Assembly (NCBI GenBank): GCA_032717465.1
Contig: CM064666.1
Location: 20,975,732-21,039,731, forward strand
Length of the DNA: 64,000 nucleotides
Reading direction: 5' to 3'
From: Coenobita brevimanus
Taxonomy: Eukaryota; Arthropoda; Malacostraca; Decapoda; Coenobitidae
Positions 24,347 through 33,453 of this stretch are shown here, piece after piece. The first letter of the stretch is position 1, and each line of letters starts with the position of its first letter. Made by a program: the position numbers and the translations under genes. Under the pieces are notes generated by a model, which saw only the letters and a program-made list of their open reading frames with translations, was not told the origin of the DNA and ran no database searches.

Positions 24347-25820
24347 GCTCTAAAAAGAGAGAGAGGGACACATGAGAGGAAAGTGAGACCTTTTTTTCAA
24401 CAACGGACCTACAGAATGTCACGCGAGGGAGCAGCCAAGAACCCACCCTTGGTATCCGATGTGGACAAATTGCCAGTTTCGGAACAGAGAGGGCTAACAT
24501 AACAGACAGGACCCTGTAACCAAATGGCTTTGGGAAATTCGGACAAGTGTCAGAAACAGAAGATCGGGAATCCTGGTAGATGATGGCACAAGAAATTGAG
24601 TCTGGAATGCGGTGGAGACGATACCAACGCCTCATCATTAGCAACTGCTGTCGCAGATCCAAAGGGAGTACACCAGCATCCACCAACAAACTTGGAATCG
24701 GGGATGATCTCAATGCCCCAGTTGCCAGACGCACACCAGCATGATGCACAGAATTTAACAACTGGAGATGGGCATCTGTTGCAGAGGAGTAGACCTCACA
24801 CCCATATTCAAGTTTAGGAAAAATAAGAGACCTATGCAAGAGAAGGAGGGTCTGACGGTCAGCACCCCAAGAGGTATGAGCTAAAACCTTCAAAAGACTC
24901 AAAGCTTTAAGACAAGCCACCTTAACGAAACAAAAATGAGGGACCCAGATTAGTTGTCTGTCAAACAGAAGACCCAGAAACCGCGTCTCTTCCACACAGG
25001 ATATTCTCCTACCATAGAGATACAAGTCAGTGTCAGGGTGAATCCCTTGAAGACGACAAAAATGCATAGCCACTGTCTTTGTTGAAGAAAAATGGAATCC
25101 GCGAGTTTCTGCCCAGTCAGAAATTCGATTGAGAGCCATCTGCGACTTCCTATCTATCATATACATTCGAAATGTGGTGAAGGAAGTCGAGAGGTCATTG
25201 ACATACAGTGATCCTCGTACACCGTCAGGAAGTACATTAATGACACTGTTAATAGCTACAGCAAACAGAGTAACATTAAGGATGCTCCCCTGTGGTGCTC
25301 CATCTTCTAGTGCTCGGGCAGTAGAAAGCACTCCTCCCACTCACACCCTTAAAATTCGGTTAGATAAAAACTGTTGAATAAAAATAGGTAAGCATCCATG
25401 AAGACCAAACTCATGAAGAAAGAGTAAAATACCATGACGCCAGGCAGTGTCATATGCCTTCTCCAGATCGAAAAAGACCGTGACCTAGTGTTGGTTAGTG
25501 GAGAAAGCCTCAGTTACAGAAGATTTCAAGGACAGTAGTGCATCAGAGGTAGATCGCATTTCTCGAAAACCATACTGGGCAGGGGATAAAAAGTCACCTC
25601 CCTCTAAAAACCACACAAGCCTAACATTGACCATCTTTTCCAAAACTTTACATATAAAAGACGTCAAAGAAATAGGCCGATAATTCGTCGCCTGTAGGTG
25701 GTCCTTACCTGGTTTGGGGATGGGGATAACTACAGCAACACCCCAACAAGCCGGGAACTCCCCAGAACACCAGAGCTTATTAAACAGTGAAAGCAAAAAC
25801 AACAGGGACTCATCAGACAA
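24306..25820 (-). pseudogene. I-type ORF2: reverse transcriptase, broken
   Basis: Conserved RT blocks in order: VAVVIPIPKPGKDHLQATNY and RPISLTSFICKVLEKMV, SPAQYGFREMRSTSDAL, VTVFFDLEKAYDTAWRHG, APQGSILNVTLFAVAIN. The catalytic box reads SLYVNDLS: the usual Tyr-x-Asp-Asp has become Tyr-Val-Asn-Asp, so one metal-binding Asp is lost. A stop after TNQH (25485) and another near 25341 interrupt the frame. The C-terminal part (24306-25340) is open for 344 codons. Confidence 0.87.
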
Positions 25821-25984
25821 GTGGTGTAAAAAGGCATAAGGAATATCATCATAACCAAGAGAGGAATCATGGCACTGCGACAGAGCCGCCTAGAGTTCAG
25901 AAATTGAAAATGGGACATTGTAAGGGTCTCCTCCAGCAGAGACAAAACTGAGACCACGAGACTCTAGGCGCCGACGGTGGCAAG

Positions 25985-27237
25985 CCGAAGGCATATCAGC
26001 ATCTTTCTTTGACACACTGGCAAAATGATCAGCAAGCAACTCTGCAACAGCAAATGGATCAACCACAGTTCCACCTGCTGCACATAAAACAGGAGGGGTT
26101 TGGAACAGTAAATTTTCCTGAAATTTTCCTTACCCGGTTCCACACCTGGGTGATGGAAGACCTCGAACTGACGAAGGAAACATAACCCTTCCAGGATGAA
26201 TGCCTGGCCTCCTTTAAAATCTGCCTCATATGAGCTCGTGCCCTATGATACGCCACCAAATATTGTGGATCTCCACGGTGATGATGAAGTCTAGAGAAGG
26301 CGACTCGTTTGACTTTCACTGCAGAACTACACTCAGAGTTCCACCAAGGAACTGGACGTTTTGGAAACTGACCCTTCGTTTTTGGAACAGATAACAGGGC
26401 TGCTGAGTGCAACACGGTATTGAAATATGACACAGCCTCAGTAAGACAGCCAAACTCGTTGACAGAAAGGGAAATGGAACATAATTCCCTGAAATGTGGC
26501 CAGTCAGCCTTATCCAGAAGCCAGCGAGGAAGATGTGTCTGAGGTCCACCAGCACTAGCAGTTAAAAGTAATGGAAAATGGTCGCTGCCATACAGATCTG
26601 GCAACACATCCCAGGTAAAATCTAAAACAGCATCAGCTGAGCATAAAGACAAATCAATGGCAGTAAAAGTTCCAGTCTGACTATGGAAATAAGTCATTTT
26701 ATTGGTATTGAAAATGTCTAGCTTCTCATCTTCCACTAAAGAGGCCAGCATTACACTCCGAGGGTTGGCCTCACTATTTCCCCATACCGGATGGTGAGCA
26801 TTCATATCTCCTAGTAACAAAAAGGGAGAAGGAAGGTCATGAATAAGGCGTTCCAGATCCGCCCTTTTAACAGTAGCACTAGGAAGAAGATAAAGACTGC
26901 AGATTGTATATTGTCGACGTAAAAACATCCGGACAACAACAGCCTGCAGGGGAGTGGAGATGTCCAGATGACTGTATGGAATATCCTTGCAAAGGAAGAT
27001 AGCAGCACCTCCATGATGACCTTAGCCTGGCACAGGATCAGAATAAAAGGCATGGTAGCCAGAAGGACCAGAAGGAACAGTATCACCCACCATGGTCTCA
27101 TGGATGCACATGCACAGAGGAGTAAATTGAGAAACAAGATGACACAATTTCTCATGGTTGGCACGTAAACCCCGACAGTTCCACTGGATGATGGAACCTG
27201 TAATGGAGGAATGAAGGTTAAGTGCGGGACTGTACAC
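25985..27237 (-). pseudogene. I-type ORF2: AP endonuclease, broken
   Basis: Starts near IIQWNCRGLRANHEKL with the metal-site Asn, then MCIHETMV where Glu follows His. After a stop at 27022 the open stretch 26928-26059 has FLLLGDMNAHHPVWGN (Asp and Asn) and DLYGSDHFPLLLTA (Ser-Asp-His). The linker to the RT contains VPWWNSECSSAVKVKRVAF, common to jockey/I-type LINEs. It ends in a frame change near 26060. Confidence 0.85.
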
Positions 27238-28945
27238 TTGACAAGCGAGCGGGTTTGGATTGATGCTTATGAAGACCCTTCACAGGAGCTTGCCCAGCAC
27301 CAGAAACCCACACCCTCTTTCTAATATCTGAAGACAAACGTGAGGATGGGGAAGTAAGTTTTACAACACTCTTTTTTGGAGTGGGCATACCAGATTGTTT
27401 TGAAGGTGGCTTGGGGGCAGTCTTTGGAGGTGTAGGACGGCCAGTGCCTCTACCAGAAGCCCCAGGAGTGGAAGTAGAGTCCACAAGACTCGAATAATTT
27501 AAGGAGGACATCCTATCCATTAGATCTGAAGCACCAGCAGTTGCCCAACAACATCCCCAGGTGGGGACTGGACCAGCAGTGAACCATCAGCTTCAGCTGT
27601 CACCTGGTTAGATTCCTCAGCCTGCGGGGCAGAGGAAACAGGAGAGGGGTCAACACAAGGGTCAACAACAGAGACCTCAGGTGGCCGGGCTTCATCCTCA
27701 GAGGACTCTGACGAACAACGGTGACGTTTGCCAGGTACAGATGGAGCCTCAGTCATACTGGGTAAGACAGGAGAAGGAGTCTGGTCAACGTGGACATCTG
27801 CCACCACCACAAAAGTATGTAAGTTTTCAGCCACGGCAGTGGAGGCGTAAGCCAACAGCACCAACCACGGGGACAACATCCTCCAAATGATGAGTTGAAG
27901 GAGTGGGTACTGGAATACGTCGAGGCTGCCTCTGAGATACAGGGAGGCTCACGGACACTCCAGCAAGGACAGCAGCGTAAGTAACTCCGGGCTGGAAAAA
28001 GTAAGTTTGGGCTCTCTTCTTAGCTTCAGAAAACGAAACCCTCTCCGTTGTTTTAACAGACAAAATCTCCTTTTCTAGGCAGTAGTGTGGGCAGTTTTTA
28101 GAATTTATAGCATGAGGACCCCCACAGTGATAGCATTTAAGGAGCCCTGGACAGTCACTGGTATGACTTGGTCCACCACAAGAGACACATACAGCAGGAA
28201 GGCCAGCCTATGCACGGCGGCAAAAGCGGCTAACGTGACCATTACTTTGACAGTGGAAACACCGCTTTGGGATCGGCACATACGGCTTCACTGGAATAGA
28301 TGACCAGGTGAGTTTCACTGATGCAGGCAAAGGCAATCTGTTAAAGGTCAGGAACAAAGTCGGAGTGGGGGTCAGGACACCATCTATTTTCTTCTGCAGA
28401 TGCTCAACTTTGATAACACCAGATGACTGCAGTTCCTCCAACAACCATGCCTCTGAATATCTGAGTAGGTCTCGGGAAAATATGACTCCCTTACAACTAT
28501 TAAAAGTAGCATGTGAAACACAGCAAATGTTAGAACCTGTGACAGACTTTAAAGCCATTAGACGGGCGCTCTCTTCTGGGGAGGACACCTCAACCAGAAT
28601 GCTTCCATCTCCCTGCGTTGAGATTTTAGGTTCCCTCCCACATGTAGAAACTATGGCTCGGTGCAGATAAAAAATATCAATATCTAGCAATGACTTCCCC
28701 TCAGAGGATTTCAGTACCAGATATTTACTATATATCACAGGCACAGACTCTTTTATGCCCTGCCCCAGAGTCCCACCAACCCGACGCGACCACCTCCCAG
28801 TCCCATATGATCGCTGGGGCAGTGGAGGATAATCACCATGGGCCTGGAAAGGCTCCAGAGTGGCAATAAGTAAGGTGGAGTCCGAAGGATGGCCAGGGAC
28901 AGATGTTGTGTCATCAACAAGAGTTTTGTTTTTAATAACCTCCAT
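27218..28945 (-). pseudogene. I-type LINE ORF1 with three CCHC knuckles
   Basis: The ATG is taken at 28945. The first 245 residues include an RNA-binding-like region and end in the knuckle CFHCQSNGHVSRFC. An in-frame TAG (28210-28208) follows, then the same frame gives CVSCGGPSHTSDC and CYHCGGPHAINSKNC. After a frame change near 27850 an acidic Ser/Glu/Pro-rich tail (KRHRCSSESSEDEARPPEVS) and, in another frame, a basic Pro/Lys-rich end (27520-27218) complete it. It is the nucleic-acid chaperone that would coat LINE RNA. Confidence 0.8.
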
Positions 28946-28949
28946 AAAC

Positions 28950-29550
28950 AACCCACAAGAACTTCATTCCCCCACCCCCCCCACCCACCATGGAGCCCAA
29001 CAGGGGGAGGCCATATGTCAGGGACAGAACAACTGACGACCCCAGGGATAGCAGAGGAGTATACGCAGGTAACCACTGGGGAACCCGGACAAGGGTGACT
29101 CCAGGACGATAGGAGCCACCAGGCACCCCAGTGCCTACTTGACCCTAGCCAACGCATGACCAGCTGAATGACCTGGTCGGGCCCAACCAGGCCACCCGTC
29201 TAGCCAGAATAAGGGACCAAAGAGGTGTATTCCTAGCTGCAGGGTGCACCATACATTATCACTCAACCCCCAGGACTCCCGTCTCCCAGCAATACGGGAC
29301 GCCACGCACGGCAAACACGTGGGGAGGCAACAGTCCTGCCCTAGATGGCAAATGGGCAGGGACTAACATCACCAGCAGGCCTCCTTCACCAGTGATGTAG
29401 GGGGTGCTTGGTCCACGAGGCCGACAAATACTTCGTACCGAACCCTATAAAGGTAGGCATGCCTCCAAAGTAGGTGGCACTACCAGCCACGCTTCAAGCC
29501 CCGCCACCACGTCAAGGTGACCCCCCTCAGCAGGGTAGACCAGCAAGAGT
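28950..29550 (-). other. Probable 5' untranslated region of I-type LINE copy A
   Basis: GC-richer than its outer flank and lying directly before ORF1. No second 5' end is present in the window, so the exact boundary near 29480-29550 is a guess from the composition change. Confidence 0.5.
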
Positions 29551-30290
29551 TTACAGAATGCATATAACCACACTGTTGGACCAGCAGAAAGAGATTTGTC
29601 TTTTGTAATCTCCTTCCCAGTTATCACTTTATGCAGTTCCAGTTTTAATTGTAAGAAATCATCATGTTGCTTATTCAATGGAAACTATAGGTCATCTCCT
29701 TCAACCTTTGGTACAAACTATGTACTCACCCCACACAGTACTGTAGCTGTAATTCTAACCATTATTGTGTTTACCCCACAATTAGTTGCAGTGACCCAAT
29801 TCTTTTATAACTCCACAGTGCAGTGCAACTCTGTAGTTGCTAACCATTATTGTTTACCCCAAAGCATTTGTAGATTTCAGAACCTTTGTTCTCCTTCCAA
29901 TAACCTTCATTCTGAAGCTGGATTTTTCTGTCCCATTATTGGTACTGTAATTTCCTTATACACCTCCTCTCTTCCTTAGGATACAAACTTACCTGTCACT
30001 CCAAGCAATGTACTGCAGCTATGTTTTTCCCTGGAAGTAGTGTGTTTACCCCCAAATAATTTTTTCCCCAGAACCTCACCTCTCACTTTCATAAGTAGTT
30101 TATTAAGCCATATATTTCTCCTGTTACTGGTCTAGTTTGTCTTTGTTTCTGAGGATGGAGGAAGCAACATTTCAATTAAATGTTTAAAAAAAAAAAAAAA
30201 AAAAATCATTTTACTAAGTCTTATCACCTCCAACTTTGCTCTCAAAACATGCTAAGGTTGAAAGAATTTTTTTTTTTTTTGGCTATTACC
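29551..30290. other. Non-coding with degenerate internal repeats
   Basis: Phrases such as AACCATTATTGTGTTTACCC and gtagttgc-taaccattattgtttacccc recur at 29755-29870 and more weakly at 30035-30060. A poly-A run lies at 30184-30205. No gene is recognised. Confidence 0.55.
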
Positions 30291-30301
30291 GTTTCTCTTT
30301 A

Positions 30302-30640
30302 TTAGGAGATTGGTGTTGATATATGCCACATGACCCATGCATTGAAACTATCAGCCACCCGACTGATGGCATTGGCCTGAATCATTAACGTTTCCAAAAG
30401 TTCATTAATGTAAGATGGAGGAATCTGCCTTCTCCTCCTCCTCGGACGGTATACCTGCACATCCTCATCATCATTAGGGGGCTGTGAGGATACTGGTGTG
30501 GATGACACAGACCCCATGGCTGAAGTTCCTGGTGAAGGAATCGGTGTACATGTTACAGGTGTGTCTGAAGGAGAAAAGTTAAATGATAACAGACAGTACT
30601 TAAGATCATTCATAGCAAGGGCTGTATATATTGTATCCAA
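30302..30640 (-). pseudogene. MADF/Myb-SANT-like protein, possible last exon
   Basis: The frame encodes a Pro/Ser/Thr-rich segment, an acidic patch (NDDEDVQVY), a basic stretch (RPRRRRRQIPPSYINEL) and a helical end (LLETLMIQANAISRVADSFN). This layout is common at the C-terminus of MADF or Myb/SANT-like DNA-binding proteins, which are often partners of PIF/Harbinger transposons. The stop follows STPIS. It pairs with exon-like pieces upstream on the - strand (31185-31303 and 31945-32012). It could belong to a host gene or to a transposon. Confidence 0.4.
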
Positions 30641-31184
30641 TGCAAAACTGTGGAAGAGTTTTGTTCTTTGGGAGACACGTTATGTTCTGGAGGTGGGGCT
30701 GGAGCTAGCCCTGTGGCTAGGATGAGAAGTGACTGGAAGAAATTCAGGGAGGTGTTGCCTCACCTGACATTATTTTTTTTACAACTGGTAGTCTTCCTCT
30801 CAAATACCAGAGCTAACAAAGGGAGTTTCCCAAAATTCGATTGTAACGATTTCTGGACTGCCAGGACACTTTAGGATTTTCTTCTGGCAACCACACAATG
30901 TTTCTGTCAGCTGGGGACAACCTGCAAGTGATATCACATGCCAATATTATCAACAGATCGGCCTTCCACAGCCTTACAGTAGTCACAACAAAAACCTGAA
31001 AAAATCTGACCCTGATTGAGTGCATTATCATTTTGTAGCATAATGAATGCCTTTACATAAAAGATGATCCAAACCACAGGTTCCTAATCTAACCAGATCT
31101 GATGCAGTTGTACCTTGCATACACAGGGTTTGCCACATGCATTCACAAATTTTGCCACATACCACTGATCACTGACTGGCACAG

Positions 31185-31303
31185 CATAGGTGGCTTTATG
31201 GCTGGATCGTTTCCGAAGATCTCATCTAATAAGATGAAGTACTTCCACGTGTCACTACCTTTTCCCTTTCCATTCATCTTATCTTTTTCTTTTCTTTGGT
31301 ATC
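31185..31303 (-). pseudogene. MADF-like internal exon, frameshifted
   Basis: After the acceptor TTCTTGCAG| the - strand reads YQRKEKDKMNGKGKGSDTWK and YFHLI, the charged linker and Trp-x-x-hydrophobic end of MADF-like domains. A one-base slip then gives LLDEIFGNDPAIKPPML, ending before a donor AGTG|GTATGT near 31185. The slip suggests a dead copy or an assembly error. Confidence 0.4.
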
Positions 31304-31944
31304 TGCAAGAACAACATATGTAATAATATTAAGAACACTAAAAATGTTCCAGTACCTTCCTTGGCAGGTCTTGTTCACTATCTAAAGGCTTTTCACTACC
31401 TTCTTACCCAATCCTCACCTGACAAACCATCAAAGGACACTATTTGACTGATGTCCAGAGATATGACCACAACTCATACAAATCCCATTGTTTAAAACCA
31501 ATAAATACCAATGCAGAATCCTCCATAATCCATTCTATGTATATCATGCTGTATAACTGAAATTCACCTTTTTTTCAAGGACCTCCACTTCCTGACACAG
31601 TCCTCTACTCTACAGTGGTATCCCTGTGCCTACAGAATCTGTGCAATTTCTCTCCATACCTCCTTTTTTGTTCTTGTGGGGCAGTGAAACCCCCTTTCAT
31701 TAGCTCTGTATGTTTCAGTCAAAAGAAGCTCAGCCTCATGTGGCCACACAATGCCTGTAGAGGAAAGGACAATGAGGGATGGAAATTACCAGAAATATGA
31801 CAACGGCCAAGAAGACTATATGATGCTCTTTCAGGAAAGGACATGTACAAGATATTTGATAAGACTTTAGAACACAAACCTTCGTCAAATTTGATCATTT
31901 CCTTTGCCAAGAGAAACATTATTTTTTTTTTTTTAAATCCTGAA

Positions 31945-32012
31945 ACATACCATTGTTGAACAGATGCTCCATCTTGCTCTGCCATAGGCACTGAAAGTGG
32001 GAGAGGAGAGTC
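31945..32012 (-). pseudogene. Putative first exon, M(A/T)DS type
   Basis: The - strand ATG at about 32017 starts MADSPLPLSVPMAEQDGASV and runs to a donor ATG|GTATGT near 31950. Similar short ATG-led pieces (MTDSSVSLAEPE, MADY) with donors occur at 48840-48925 and 49150-49235. That three loci share ATG, length and donor supports an exon, but no transcript is available. Confidence 0.35.
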
Positions 32013-32104
32013 AGCCATACAATGAACTATAACAAATATCAGTATTTCACAGCATCTACTACATATCAGAGGAATTGTGGCTTTCAAGGTTTGGTGGTCA
32101 GGTT

Positions 32105-32241
32105 GTAGTGCCATAATTTTAAGTATTAGTGTAAGTTAGTATAAACTAGTATTGTGGGTGTAATCTTAAGCTTAAGTATTGTAAGTATAGCTCATGATTT
32201 AACCGTTAAGTTCTATATTTATGTTTAGTCTTAGTTGATAT
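32105..32241 (+). repeat. LTR-like repeat copy C, left part
   Basis: Starts TGCCATAATTTTAAGTATTA as copy B does at 9150 (TGCCATAATGTTAAGTA). The gypsy array is inserted at 32242, and the remainder of the repeat plausibly continues at 43740-45395. It has no coding content. Confidence 0.5.
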
Positions 32242-33016
32242 TGTTACGGAACAGAGAAAGATAATGTACAGTCCAAGTGAGAATACTAAAAATCAATACT
32301 GTCCCGTAAAGTTCCAGGTTCAAAACAAAAGAGTTAGGTAAAATTACAAGTTAAAGTTTAATGTTCAAACTAACAACAAAACATTCAGGACTCATAAGGA
32401 TAATGTAATGGCAAAAAACAGGTTAAATATATGGTTAACTGCAATAGCCTCTATTAACACGAAATTAGCATGAGTAAATTTATCTAAGTCAGCCCTGATA
32501 AAATGAAAATACCAGATAATACTCAGTGAATGCAAGATATATTATTACAGATACAAAATATTATTAATAAGGGCTGACACCCAAAACACATGAATCACAA
32601 AAACCTTACTAGGCCTAAGAATTAAACCTTATGCTACACAGTACAAGAAAAAATGCAATAACACTTATACTCAAATTACACAGCTGGAGACTTCCTGAGC
32701 ACTCACAATAATAACAACTGTACAGGGAAGGACAGAGATGTGAACAAAATGAGGAGTAGATCTAAGTGGCAATAATGCAGAGAATGAGCTCATTATATAG
32801 GGGCCGGCAGAGCTTGATACAACTTGTAAGAAGGACGTGCAAATGAAGCCATGGGGACAAAGAGTTGACAATCCTGCTCTGAACAACAGAAAGAACGACT
32901 TACTTTACTATAAGGGAGGACAGGGGGAGTGAGGTAGAACACGCTTGTGATCAAACATGCAGCATACTGTACGTTAGAATTACACAAAGGATGATGAAAT
33001 CATAGGCTATGTAACA
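32242..33016 (-). repeat. LTR 1 (3' LTR of element 1)
   Basis: 775 bp, with TGTTAC/GTAACA inverted ends. The purine-rich tract abuts it at 33017. A TATA box (TATATAA on the - strand) lies at 32793-32799. Confidence 0.95.
32793..32799 (-). promoter_or_regulatory. TATA box in LTR 1
   Basis: TATATAA preceded by GGCCCC on the - strand. The same box occurs in LTR 2 (38085-38091) and LTR 3 (43512-43518). In the 5' LTRs it would drive genomic RNA. Confidence 0.6.
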
Positions 33017-33028
33017 CCTCCCCACAAA
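33017..33028 (-). promoter_or_regulatory. Polypurine tract of element 1
   Basis: The - strand reads TTTGTGGGGAGG directly before the LTR start TGTTAC, the expected primer site for plus-strand DNA synthesis. An identical tract precedes LTR 2 at 38309-38320. Confidence 0.85.
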
Positions 33029-33078
33029 GAAAAAAGAAATTTACAAAGGAAATTTCTTATTACTCTAAAACAATCTGT

Positions 33079-33453
33079 CTAAAGTCTAGATAAGCAATCT
33101 GCAATAACATTTTCTTTCCCCTTGACATGTTGTATGTCTAATGAATACTCCTGAAGAAGTAGACTCCATCTTGTCAATCTCTGATTTTTATCTTTAAACT
33201 TACTAAGGAATTTCAGTGGGTTATGATCGGTATAAATGACTATGGGGTCAAAACCAGAACACAAATAAAATGAAAAATGCTGTAAACCCAAAATCAAGGC
33301 CAAAAGCTCTTTCTCAATAGTTGAGTAGTTCTTTTGAGGTGGAGTGAACTTCTTACTGTAATAAGATACAGGGTGTTCAATACCCTGATCATCCTCTTGC
33401 AGCAAAACAGCCCCAGCTCCTGTGTCACTTCCATCAACAGCCAGGCTTAGCAA
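33079..33453 (-). pseudogene. pol: Element 1 RNase H, displaced by an 8-bp deletion
   Basis: Full RNase H motifs are present: VDGSDTGAGAVLLQ (Asp), EKELLALILGLQHF (Glu), IYTDHNPLKFL (Asp) and ENVIADCLSRL (Asp). It lies in another frame from the upstream RT because eight bases present in element 2 are missing after AKP (near 33446). It would degrade RNA in the hybrid, but cannot be made from the pol frame. Confidence 0.9.

Larger units (their letters stand above)
23306..29550 (-). mobile_element. I-type LINE copy A, near full length
   Basis: On the - strand the order is a 5' untranslated region (about 29550-28950), ORF1 (28945-27218), ORF2 with AP endonuclease (27237-26059), RT (25820-24306) and RNase H (24346-23900), a C-terminal Cys/His domain (23900-23600), and a 3' untranslated region ending in (CAAT)n at 23327-23306. 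RNase H after RT places it in the I-like group (I/Nimb-type). Stops and frameshifts occur throughout. The 3' end matches copy C at 61991-62060. Confidence 0.88.

Noticed and set aside
28308..28670. 120-codon + strand frame
   Set aside because: Antisense to LINE ORF1 with its CCHC knuckles. No domain of its own.
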